NCBI GenBank assembly: GCA_019313605.1
Contig: JAFDAW010000015.1
Location: 1-32,634 of the forward strand
Length of the DNA: 32,634 nt
Reading direction: 5' to 3'
Source of the DNA: Deltaproteobacteria bacterium
GTDB taxonomy: Bacteria; Myxococcota_A; UBA9160; SMWR01
Of this stretch, positions 10,001 to 17,733 are shown piece after piece. Within the stretch, counting starts at the first letter, position 1. Each line of letters starts with the position of its first letter. A model generated the notes under the pieces. The model was not told where the DNA came from and ran no database searches. It saw only the letters and a list, made by a program, of their open reading frames with translations. Position numbers and translations under genes: made by a program.

Positions 10001-13000
10001 AGGTGCGCTGTGAGCCGCAATTCGAGTTCGATCCAGTTGCCTTGAATCTCGAGGAGGCGCAGCAGTGCGTTGTCTTTCGCCTTCGTCGATTCGCCTTGCA
10101 GGTGTTGATGGTCTCCGCTGTCCGCCAATGCGCGGAAGTGGTGGAGAGCGGCATCCGGGCGCCCGAGTTCCCGCTCGTAGACGCGGGCCAATTCCCGGTG
10201 TAGTTCGAGCCGGCGGTCGTCGAATACGGGCGCCTCGGGGTCGAGGGCTTTCAATTCCTCTTCCGCGCAACTCGCCCAGGAACTTGGATCGTGCGAGTTG
10301 CGGAGTGCCGCTCCGAGATCGCGCAGGAGTTCACCGTGCTTCGGTGTGCCCTCTGCCGATTCGGTGATCGCCGTCAGCAGGCGCGCCGCAGCGCGCTTCG
10401 GCTCGGCGAGCGAATCTCCGTAAATGCCGGCGAGTTGCTGCAGCAATGCGATTCGCTCATCACCTGTCGCATTCGCAGCGCAGCGTTCCAGCACTTCGGC
10501 GTGCTCTCGCCGCCGGCCGAGCTTCTCGTACAGAGTGCTGAGGCTGCTCAGGATCTCGGGATCCGCGGGAGAGATGCGCCTCGCGTCTTCGAGTGCACAA
10601 GCCGCGCGACCATCGAGTTCCAGCTTTTTTTCGAAGATGCGCGCGCGCTCCAGATGCAACCTGCACAGTCGCTCCGGTTCGTTGGTCAGGGAGATCTGCG
10701 ATTGCAGGGCGTGAAGAGTTGCCTCGTGTCGACCTGCGAGGCGATGGACGTCGGCAATTCGTTCGACGACCGCGTGATCGTTCGGGCGCTCGGCGCGCAA
10801 ACGCTCCAGCCAGGGAAGGGTTGCGTCGGGTCCGAGGTGCTCCCAGGCGATTGCGACCGCTTCGTCGTAGAGCCCTCCACGTCGAGGCCCCTCTGTCGCG
10901 CTGGCCTGTCGAAATACGCAATCCAGTACGGCTTCCCATTGCGCTCGAGCGGTGAGCAGCGCGCGAAGTTGGTCGAGCGCGCCGGGTTGATCGGGTTCCA
11001 GCATCAATGCTTCGCGAAGGTCGGCGATCGCTTCGTCCGGTCGATCGAGGCTGTTGCCGAGCAGTCGCGCGCGTCGCACGAGCTGACCCGCGCGCGCGGT
11101 CGCAGACTGCGTCCTCGAGAGCTGTGTGTTCAACAGATCGAATAGGACTTCGCCGCTCGCAATGTCTGCGGACTCTTGTTGCAGGGCCTCGGCGATCTCG
11201 AGTGCCTTGTCGAGTGAGTCGGCCTGCTCGGGGTCGATCTGCAGGATGCGCTGAAGATGCGCGAGGGCCTCGTGTCGACGCTCGTGCATTTCGCCTAGTA
11301 GTTGCGCGAGTTCGACGCGAACGGGGATTTCGTCGCGGCCCGCGAGATGCGAAAGCTCGACTTCGAGGAGCCTGACCAGAGGCTCGTTTTCTCCGAGTCG
11401 CCGGTAGATCTCGCGGAGGGCCGCCTGCGCGTCGCAGTCGTCCGGGCGATCCGTGAGTGCATCCCGATAGGCGACCGCGGCTTCCTCGTCCTGATCGATT
11501 TCGCACAGTGCCGCTCCGAGCCGTACGTACCAGGCTGCTCGCTCAGAGGAATCGCTACACGCGTTGGCGGCACTGCGGCAAAGCTCGATCAGGTCCTGAT
11601 TTCTGCCTGCTCGCTGGTAGAGATCTGCGAGGGGCTCGGCGATGATCGGATGCGGGCCGATTTCGGCCAGCGCGGGTACCAGTGCGTCGATCGCTCCCTC
11701 GACGTCGTTGAGCTGGCTCGCCCGCAATCCCGAAATCTGCAGCCGCAGAGAGATGCGCAACGACGATTCTTCGGAATCGCGCTCGGAACTCTGCTCGAGG
11801 GCTTCCAGGCGAGCGACGAGCAGGCGAACGACCCCGTCGATATTGCCCCGGTGTTTGTAGTGATCGATGAGAAAGTCGGCCGCCCTCGAGTGAGTCGAGT
11901 CCAGCTCGAGAACGCGTTCGTAGTGTTCCATCGCGCGGTCGCGTTCGTCGAGCGGATCGACGCACAGCTGGGCGGCGCGCCCGCGAAGCGCGAGTTCGCG
12001 GTCGGGTCCCGGTCCCGTCGCGATCTCCGCCTCCAGTGCCGAAACGATGTCTTCGAACCGCTCCTCTTCGAGGTACAGCTCCGCGAGCATCTGCCAGAGG
12101 TCTGCTCGCTCGGGTGCGATCGTCGTCGCAACCTCGAGGTGGTCGATCGCGCGCGGTGCGTTTCGCAGCCGGTCGCGGTAGAGCTTTCCGAGTCGTTCGA
12201 CGGTTGCGAGGTCTGCTTCGGTGGGCTCTTCCGCGAGTGATGCTTCGAGGTGCGTGCGCAAACCATCCCAGTCTTCCGTCCGCTCGAGCAGGATGGTGAG
12301 GCGATCCGAAGCTTTGCGGCGGAACGTCGGGTCGATCCCCGACTCTCCCAGGTGTCGATAGACTTCGATGGCTTCCTCGGCGCGATCGAGGCTCTCTTCG
12401 AGCAGCACCGCGCGTTCGAAACCGCAGCGATCGCGGATGGAGGTGTCCGAAGTGGATTCCATCTGTTCGCCGAGAAACTGGGCGAGGCCAGCCGGATCTC
12501 CCGCAGCCCGGAGGGCCTGTTCGAGCCCGACGCGGGCGGGCTCGGAGTCGGGATCGACGTCGTAGACCGACCGGTAGGCGCTTGCGGCTTCTGAAAAGCG
12601 GTCGAGGTTTTCGAGCAGAACGTCCGCTCGTCGAAGCTGAAGGACCCGGGCGTCCGGCGCGTAGGGGTCGAGCCCCGCGACGCGCTCTTCCAGGTGGCTC
12701 GCGAGCGCCTCAAACATCCCCGCGCGCTCGAGCAAGATCTCGAGGCGCGCGTGGACATCGCGCGGGGCATCGGGCTCGCCTGTGAGTTTGCGCAGCACCT
12801 CGATCGCGCCGCGCAGATCCCCCAGGCGATCGGCGAGCAGGGACGAGAGTTCATCGAGCTTCGCGCAGCGCTGCGGCCCGGGAAGCAGGTCCGCGAGGCG
12901 ACGCTGCGCGACCGCGAGTTCCTCCAGGCGCCCCGCGTTCCAGAGTTCGGCCGAGAGCGCTTCGAGCGTGTGTTCGTCGTCGGGTTCCGACTCGACCGCG

Positions 13001-14964
13001 ACCTGATAGGCGGCGATGGACTCATCGGGTCGCCCGTTGTCGGCGTGCAAGCCGCCGAGCCGTCGATGAACCTCGGCCTTCTCTTCGGCGGGCACGAGTT
13101 CGGCGAGGCGTTCGAGATCCGCGACGAGCGGAGCGTCCTGTCCGAGTTGCTCGCGCAGACGCGCTGAAGTCGCGAAAGCCTGGCGATCGCCCGGACTGAC
13201 TTCCACCCACCGGTCAACCCAGCGCAGTGCCGCTTCGGGCTCACCGCGCGCTTCCAGCCGGGGCACCAGCTCGCCCACGAGAAACGCGACGCGCTCTTCG
13301 TTGAGCGCGATCGCGGCTTCCGCCTCGTAGGCGCGGATCACCGTATCTTCGTCACCGGTTGAGGTTGCCAGATGTTGCAGGCCGCGTAGGGCGGTTACGG
13401 AATCCGGCTCCATGGCGAGCACCGATTCCAACACCTGCGTGGCCTGTTCCGGCGCATCGAAGTGTTCGTTCAGCAGGAGAGCGAGAGAGCAGAGGTAGCG
13501 GGTTCGCTCGTCGGGTAGCGCGTGGCCTCCCGCGTGCTCGAGAAACGATCGCAGGGAGGCCCAGTCCTCGGTCTTGCGAAACAGGCGCTCCAGCGCCGAT
13601 GCCACGCCGGGAGCCGCGGGATCCGCTTCGAATGCGCGTCGGTAGGCGCTGCAGGCGGCATCGACATCGTCGAGATGCCCCTCCCAAAGAGAGCCCAGAT
13701 CGGAGAGCACCATCGCACGGGACGCCTCGTCCATGCTCGGTGTCGATGCGCGCTGTTCGAGAACTTCCACGAGTTCTTCGTCCCGGCCGAGCCGGGTGAG
13801 GATTTCGCTGAACGCTTCTCCAACGAGATCATTGTCGGGGTCGAACTCGAACGCGAGCGCGAGATTTTGATAGGCGCGGTCCGAATCGCCGAGGTCTGAG
13901 TAGAGGGTCGAGAGTTCGAGTAACACCGAGACGGGCGTCGGCCCGCGACTCATATCCGCGATTCGTTCGAGGTGTTGGATGAGAGCCTCGTCATCGCCGT
14001 TGTCCCGCGCGAGATCCGCGAGAGCCGCGACGATCTTGCGGTTGTTGGGGTCGAGTGACGTCGCCCGGTCGAGCCACAGCTGTGCGGCACTCGGATTGGA
14101 CGAGCGCTTCCAGTGGATTTCACCCGTCTCCATCGCGATGCGAGCCTTGCCCTCGGCTTCTGGCGTCAATTCGAACCGGCGCTCCTGCAGATCCACCAGC
14201 AGGGTCCAGTTCTCATCGGCCTCGGCCTGGTCGGCGACCGCTTCGAGCGCCGCGAGATTGTTGGGATCGTCCGTCAGTGCGCGCCGGTAGAGTTCGGCTG
14301 CGAGAGCGACGTCTTTCAACGAGTCTTCGGCGAGGCGCGCGCGGGCCACCAGTGCGATGGCGCGGGCGGGTCCGCGAAGCAACTCGATGACCCGATCCCA
14401 TGCGTCCGCCGCGCGGGCCATCTGGCCGGCCGCTGCGAATACCCGAGCCGTTCCCTCGAGTGCGTCGATCTGGGTGGGGTGTTCGTCGAGTGCCCGCTTG
14501 AACAGCGTGACCGCCTGGCCGCGATCGCCGAGTTGTTCCATCCAGATCGTACCCATCTCGGCCAACAGGGTGGCCCGCTCATCGGGGCGCATCGTCAGCC
14601 CCGCCTCGACCTCGCCGATCTGGACCGCGACGTCCCACTGATGCTGGCCCGCGTGCAGTTTTCGCAGCCGCGTCAGTGCTGGACGGTATTGCGAGTCGAG
14701 CTGCAGCGCCTCGCGATAGCAGGCGATCGCGCTTTCGGGGTCGCCGAGGCGCTCGTGGTGGACCTGTCCGATCCGGCAGTGGATCGCAGCCTGTTCGCGC
14801 GGTTGGTCGACGACGTTGTCGGCGCTGAGGCGGCGCTCGTAGACCTCGATGACGCCCGCCCAGTCACCCGCGAGGAACAGCTCTTCCTCCAGCGACTGGA
14901 AGGCCTGCGCGTCGTTCGGATCGGCGAGAAACCGCTCACGCTGGCGATCGAGCAGGGGCGTCAA
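7063..14964 (-). CDS. Giant tetratricopeptide-repeat protein (2633 aa)
   Basis: One uninterrupted frame with many TPR motifs (DPESAIACYREALQLDSQYRPAL, DRGQAVTLFKRALDEHPTQIDAL, DVALAAELYRRALTDDPNNLAAL, RPDEAIADLREALMLEPDQPGAL); no obvious signal peptide. Confidence 0.92.
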   Translation of the reverse strand: MTPLLDRQRERFLADPNDAQAFQSLEEELFLAGDWAGVIEVYERRLSADNVVDQPREQAAIHCRIGQVHHERLGDPESAIACYREALQLDSQYRPALTRLRKLHAGQHQWDVAVQIGEVEAGLTMRPDERATLLAEMGTIWMEQLGDRGQAVTLFKRALDEHPTQIDALEGTARVFAAAGQMARAADAWDRVIELLRGPARAIALVARARLAEDSLKDVALAAELYRRALTDDPNNLAALEAVADQAEADENWTLLVDLQERRFELTPEAEGKARIAMETGEIHWKRSSNPSAAQLWLDRATSLDPNNRKIVAALADLARDNGDDEALIQHLERIADMSRGPTPVSVLLELSTLYSDLGDSDRAYQNLALAFEFDPDNDLVGEAFSEILTRLGRDEELVEVLEQRASTPSMDEASRAMVLSDLGSLWEGHLDDVDAACSAYRRAFEADPAAPGVASALERLFRKTEDWASLRSFLEHAGGHALPDERTRYLCSLALLLNEHFDAPEQATQVLESVLAMEPDSVTALRGLQHLATSTGDEDTVIRAYEAEAAIALNEERVAFLVGELVPRLEARGEPEAALRWVDRWVEVSPGDRQAFATSARLREQLGQDAPLVADLERLAELVPAEEKAEVHRRLGGLHADNGRPDESIAAYQVAVESEPDDEHTLEALSAELWNAGRLEELAVAQRRLADLLPGPQRCAKLDELSSLLADRLGDLRGAIEVLRKLTGEPDAPRDVHARLEILLERAGMFEALASHLEERVAGLDPYAPDARVLQLRRADVLLENLDRFSEAASAYRSVYDVDPDSEPARVGLEQALRAAGDPAGLAQFLGEQMESTSDTSIRDRCGFERAVLLEESLDRAEEAIEVYRHLGESGIDPTFRRKASDRLTILLERTEDWDGLRTHLEASLAEEPTEADLATVERLGKLYRDRLRNAPRAIDHLEVATTIAPERADLWQMLAELYLEEERFEDIVSALEAEIATGPGPDRELALRGRAAQLCVDPLDERDRAMEHYERVLELDSTHSRAADFLIDHYKHRGNIDGVVRLLVARLEALEQSSERDSEESSLRISLRLQISGLRASQLNDVEGAIDALVPALAEIGPHPIIAEPLADLYQRAGRNQDLIELCRSAANACSDSSERAAWYVRLGAALCEIDQDEEAAVAYRDALTDRPDDCDAQAALREIYRRLGENEPLVRLLEVELSHLAGRDEIPVRVELAQLLGEMHERRHEALAHLQRILQIDPEQADSLDKALEIAEALQQESADIASGEVLFDLLNTQLSRTQSATARAGQLVRRARLLGNSLDRPDEAIADLREALMLEPDQPGALDQLRALLTARAQWEAVLDCVFRQASATEGPRRGGLYDEAVAIAWEHLGPDATLPWLERLRAERPNDHAVVERIADVHRLAGRHEATLHALQSQISLTNEPERLCRLHLERARIFEKKLELDGRAACALEDARRISPADPEILSSLSTLYEKLGRRREHAEVLERCAANATGDERIALLQQLAGIYGDSLAEPKRAAARLLTAITESAEGTPKHGELLRDLGAALRNSHDPSSWASCAEEELKALDPEAPVFDDRRLELHRELARVYERELGRPDAALHHFRALADSGDHQHLQGESTKAKDNALLRLLEIQGNWIELELRLTAHLKREPNDPEGWLRLGRLRAERLHLPAAAIAAYREVLKQDPLCAPALRALRSNLERLGRWAEVAQTLEHELEHGAPTLASRRAALLRRLGDVCWTRLHSTTRASRSYAAALEADPQDFESLRSLQELLEAMEDWRGALDLYESEVEMLGDAAPDRRFEVLIRAAELARDHTDEIDRSIRDYETAASIGGLPPAALHELALLYERVDNREAFAKTFELWCDNAESGASCADHVKLAETLDGLGHAGAARERIDHALEVDPTHRPAWDTAAQLREATGDLMGAAAALCSAAERCDDHEGCARLIRAAELSESSSTAQAADRIRDALRRDSGAADAHAILARLACELGEFEEAESAATQTIDLASTANRLTSEQQLAAAVAGGQAARELDHPDVTARCFSVAYELSPEDPEILARYGEALAAQGDFSGAKAILEKRLAIEGSNPDRAAQLSVIGRAQWEAGEHEAAIDNLETALQEDSHLDDAHRALVELWEAKENVDEGIACLVRWADIAAEHPQRAERLLRAAEWELRDGDRNESAEIHLRDVLDADPSRLRAWEALTTLLWESNRAEDALQVASMAVSGVDGAKSSPVLSLIRGRVLDQLGEKEEAADAFRAAASADPDCVEAALSRARLLRGLGKWQAAADALREFHREHHGHDREGLSEVLQQLGRLLAGPLEDPDGAITAYRQGVILNPDRIEMHASLAEFLSHRPADWQEALTHYEQVLNDNPCHVGSLRTLLRVAREHGNREATATGAGIAHALGIASPGDCEAVGDNAAAKPHYGGNGELSKPLWEKLRRMVNESASELATALDTSDPQVGQTPDDPIAAFHAEALAAEGRLTASALLPVSTQELRDLVVLIAGLALDLEGAHGDGRVVNAVSTAIKRRLRRRLRQHLKDDSIEQIEQIDFEDWRNEVRALAAAVAIDETGIDLRTALIALARDASEHRTEEISEKADLTAWVTERPAANALLRQAIGSWLRQL

Positions 14965-15041
14965 AAGTTCTCCTAGAACATCCGCGGGTAAGATTCCCCG
15001 CTTTCATCGACCGTCGGGTCTGCGATCTTGATGAAAAACGC

Positions 15042-15070
15042 TTGCGGCCCATCTCTAATTTTATTAGATT
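15042..15070 (+). promoter_or_regulatory. Possible promoter/operator for pyrKD in the divergent intergenic region
   Basis: TTGCGG (15042-15047), 17-nt spacer, TAGATT (15065-15070), overlapping the palindrome TCTAAT-TTT-ATTAGA (15054-15068) in an AT-rich patch. Confidence 0.3.
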
Positions 15071-15215
15071 TTTCGATACCTTAGAGACCCTCGACGCAGC
15101 TCCGGGCAAATGCGAAACGGGCCCGAGTCCGTTTTCGGGCGCCCAGGCTACGCGTTGGGCGGCGGTGGGGACCGAGCGTCGCGCCCTCAGGCGCGATTTG
15201 GAGCGAGTGAGGTCG

Positions 15216-16043
15216 ATGGCTGAAGCGATCTGGGAAGTCAGCAGCGAGGGAGCTGTCCCGATTCGAGCCGAGGCCGAAGTCCTTCGGAATGTCAGTGAGG
15301 GCCCCTCGAGTTGGCGCCTGGTCCTGCGGGTGCCGAGCTGGCCGGGCTTTCGGCCGGGCCAATTCGCGATGCTGTCGGCCGGAGCCCAGCAGGCCGTGCG
15401 CCGGACCGACCCGCTGCTGCCGCGACCGATGGCCGTCTACCGGGCCGAGGCCGGCGCGGAAGGGTTCGATGTCGAGATCCTCTACAAAATCGCGGGGCGA
15501 GGCACGGCGCTGCGCGTGGCAATCGTGGGGCCGCTGGGAAAGGCGTTTCCCCCGCCGCGATCGGGCGAGCGCGTGATCATCGTCGCGGGTGGGACCGGGA
15601 TCGCTTCGGTCTACGAGCTGGCGGCTCGATTGGCCGGTGCGCACCCCGTCGAGATTTTGTTCGGCGCGCGGACGGCGAGCGACCTGATGGCGCTCGAAGA
15701 CTTCGAGGCTTTAAAAATCCCGCTTCAGGTGGCGACCGAAGATGGCAGCGCCGGGGTGCGAGGGCTCGTCACCGACCTGCTCGAAACCGCGCTCGAAGCT
15801 CCGACACCGGGCTCGGGACGCCGCGTCTATGTCTGTGGCCCGACGGCGATGATGCGGCGCTGCGCGGAAATCGCATCCGAAAACGAAGCGCCCTGCATTG
15901 CGGCACTCGAGAACGCAATGGCCTGTGGGTTCGGTGTTTGCCTCGGCTGTGCGGCCCCTCTGCGCGAAGGAGGGTACGCGCTTGTGTGTCGAGATGGCCC
16001 GGCGTTCGACGCCGCGTTGATCGACTGGGAGCGGCTTCCGTGA
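15216..16043 (+). CDS. pyrK: Dihydroorotate dehydrogenase electron transfer subunit (FAD/2Fe-2S) PyrK
   Basis: RPGQFAML, GPLGKAF, IIVAGGTGIASVYELA, VYVCGPTAMMRRCAEIA, CGFGVCLGCAAPL...YALVCRDGPAF; start chosen at the ATG at 15216 (GTG at 15207 also possible) rather than the ORF-track start at 15042. Confidence 0.9.
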   Translation: MAEAIWEVSSEGAVPIRAEAEVLRNVSEGPSSWRLVLRVPSWPGFRPGQFAMLSAGAQQAVRRTDPLLPRPMAVYRAEAGAEGFDVEILYKIAGRGTALRVAIVGPLGKAFPPPRSGERVIIVAGGTGIASVYELAARLAGAHPVEILFGARTASDLMALEDFEALKIPLQVATEDGSAGVRGLVTDLLETALEAPTPGSGRRVYVCGPTAMMRRCAEIASENEAPCIAALENAMACGFGVCLGCAAPLREGGYALVCRDGPAFDAALIDWERLP

Positions 16044-16972
16044 AGGAATCGCAGGCTGTCGACACGACGGTGGACCTGGGCGGGATTTCGCTGCGAAACC
16101 CCGTTCTGACCGCTTCCGGGACGTTCGGGTACGGAACCGAATTTGCCCCCTTCCTCGACCTGCGCCGGATCGGAGGCTTCGTGGCGAAGAGCCTTACGCT
16201 CGAGCCGAGAGTCGGGAATCCACCGCCGCGCATCGCAGAGGCACCGTCGGGGATGCTCAACGCCATCAGCCTGGAAAACGTCGGAGTCGAGGCGTTCATC
16301 GGCGAAAAGCTTCCCGCGATCCCAGAAGGTGTCACGGTCATCGCCAGCGCGTTCGAGACCGACATCGACCGTTACGCCGAGGTGTGTAAGAGGCTCACGG
16401 GAGTTCCGCGAATTGCCGGCCTCGAGATCAACGCGTCGTGTCCGCACGTGAAAAGCGGGGGAATCGAATTTGGCCAGGACCCGGCCGTCCTCGGCCAACT
16501 CGTGCGGGCCACGCGCCAGGCGACGAGCCTGCCGCTGCTGGTGAAGCTCTCACCCAACGTGACCCACATCGCTGAGATGGCCCGGGTTTGCGAGGGGGAG
16601 GGGGCCAGCGGGATCTCGTTGATCAACGCCGTGCAGGCCCTCGAGGTGGACCCGGAGACGCGCAGGCCATTGCTCGCGAACGGACTCGGGGGCCTCTCCG
16701 GCCCGGCGATCCGGCCGATCGCATTGCGGATGGTGTGGCAGGCCTCCCAAGCCGTGTCGATTCCGATCTGCGGAATTGGTGGGATCATATCCGCCGCCGA
16801 TGCGGTGAAATTCCTGCTCTGCGGCGCGACGGCGGTCCAGGTGGGCACCAGCAACTACCTGCAGCCCTCGATTGCGGCGGACGTGGCGGATGGGCTCGTC
16901 GAATACGCGAAGCGCCATGGGATCCCGCGAATCCGGGATCTGGTGGGTGAACTGGAGTTCCCCAGTCGCTAA
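16040..16972 (+). CDS. pyrD: Dihydroorotate dehydrogenase catalytic subunit, class 1B
   Basis: GGISLRNPVLTASGTFGYG, FVAKSLTLEPRVGNPPPRI, INASCPHVKSGG, GGLSGPAIRPIALRMVW, GIGGIISAADAVKFLLCGATAVQVGT; GTG start overlaps the pyrK stop. Confidence 0.94.
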   Translation: MKESQAVDTTVDLGGISLRNPVLTASGTFGYGTEFAPFLDLRRIGGFVAKSLTLEPRVGNPPPRIAEAPSGMLNAISLENVGVEAFIGEKLPAIPEGVTVIASAFETDIDRYAEVCKRLTGVPRIAGLEINASCPHVKSGGIEFGQDPAVLGQLVRATRQATSLPLLVKLSPNVTHIAEMARVCEGEGASGISLINAVQALEVDPETRRPLLANGLGGLSGPAIRPIALRMVWQASQAVSIPICGIGGIISAADAVKFLLCGATAVQVGTSNYLQPSIAADVADGLVEYAKRHGIPRIRDLVGELEFPSR

Positions 16973-17166
16973 AGGGCCAATTGCCCCTATTGTAGTATTT
17001 GGTTACGTTACGCGGGCTTACGCGAGCAGCGGTAGGCCGTGTTGCTCCCATCCGAGCGCTGTCCGAAGATAGCCTGGGCTCCGCTCGGCAGGTGGGGTGC
17101 GGGAAGCCGAGCGATCGGCTGTTTGACGCCCCGGGCAGGTACGTCGTCGAGTAGGTGTGTCGTCGA

Positions 17167-17192
17167 AAGTGGGCTGTAAGTCCGCTTTTTTT
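17167..17192 (+). terminator. Intrinsic-terminator/attenuator-like hairpin just upstream of rimP
   Basis: AAGTGGGC-TGTAA-GTCCGCTT stem (8 bp with G:U pairs), T-tract 17186-17192, then the rimP GTG at 17197. Confidence 0.6.
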
Positions 17193-17196
17193 GTTT

Positions 17197-17709
17197 GTGG
17201 AAACGGTGAGTGTGTATCGGGATATCCCGGAGGATTTGCGAGCGTTGATCGAACCGATCGTCGATGAGGCGGGCTTCGAACTCGTGGATGCGCAGTTGGC
17301 GCGCGGCGGCAAGCCGTGGGCGCTGAGGGTCACGATCGATACGCCCGACGGCGACGGTCGGGTGCCCGTGGCCGGTTGCGCGGCGATTTCTCGAGAGCTC
17401 GGCTCTCAACTCGACGTCGCGGATACGATCAAGGCCGAGTATCGACTGGAGGTGTCTTCGCCCGGACTCAATCGCCCTCTCACGCGGGAAAAGGATTTTG
17501 CGTCCGCATGCGGGAGCGAAGTGCAGATCGAGACCCGGCAGCCGATTTTGGGGCGACGGCGCTTTCGCGGCGTCCTGGTTCGATTCGAAGAAAATGTTGC
17601 CGCGATCGAAGTGGACGGAAACGAGGTGGAGATCTCCTTCGCGGAAGTGTCGAAGGCAAAGACGGTTTACCAGTTCAGTCGCACCGACTTCGTCGGGCAG
17701 GCCGGCTGA
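17197..17709 (+). CDS. rimP: Ribosome maturation factor RimP
   Basis: PIVDEAGFELVDAQLARGGKPWALRVTIDTPDGDGRVPVAGCAAISRELGSQLDV...YRLEVSSPGLNRPLTREKDF; upstream of nusA. Start codon uncertain (GTG 17197 or 17206). Confidence 0.92.
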   Translation: METVSVYRDIPEDLRALIEPIVDEAGFELVDAQLARGGKPWALRVTIDTPDGDGRVPVAGCAAISRELGSQLDVADTIKAEYRLEVSSPGLNRPLTREKDFASACGSEVQIETRQPILGRRRFRGVLVRFEENVAAIEVDGNEVEISFAEVSKAKTVYQFSRTDFVGQAG

Positions 17710-17733
17710 AACCGGCGACCAAGGGGTTGAAGA

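Noticed and set aside
8842-10203. 453-aa plus-strand ORF, and similar ones at 11302-12240 and 14113-14976, inside the giant TPR gene
   Set aside because: Antisense frames of the 2633-aa TPR ORF; only the minus-strand frame shows the TPR motifs and a continuous 7.9-kb open frame
11589-13244. 551-aa minus-strand ORF in another frame of the giant TPR gene
   Set aside because: Ser/Arg-rich frame-shifted translation typical of a wrong frame in GC-rich DNA
17000-17160. tRNA (metY-like) gene upstream of rimP, as in E. coli
   Set aside because: No cloverleaf, no GTTCRA T-loop and no acceptor pairing could be found by eye
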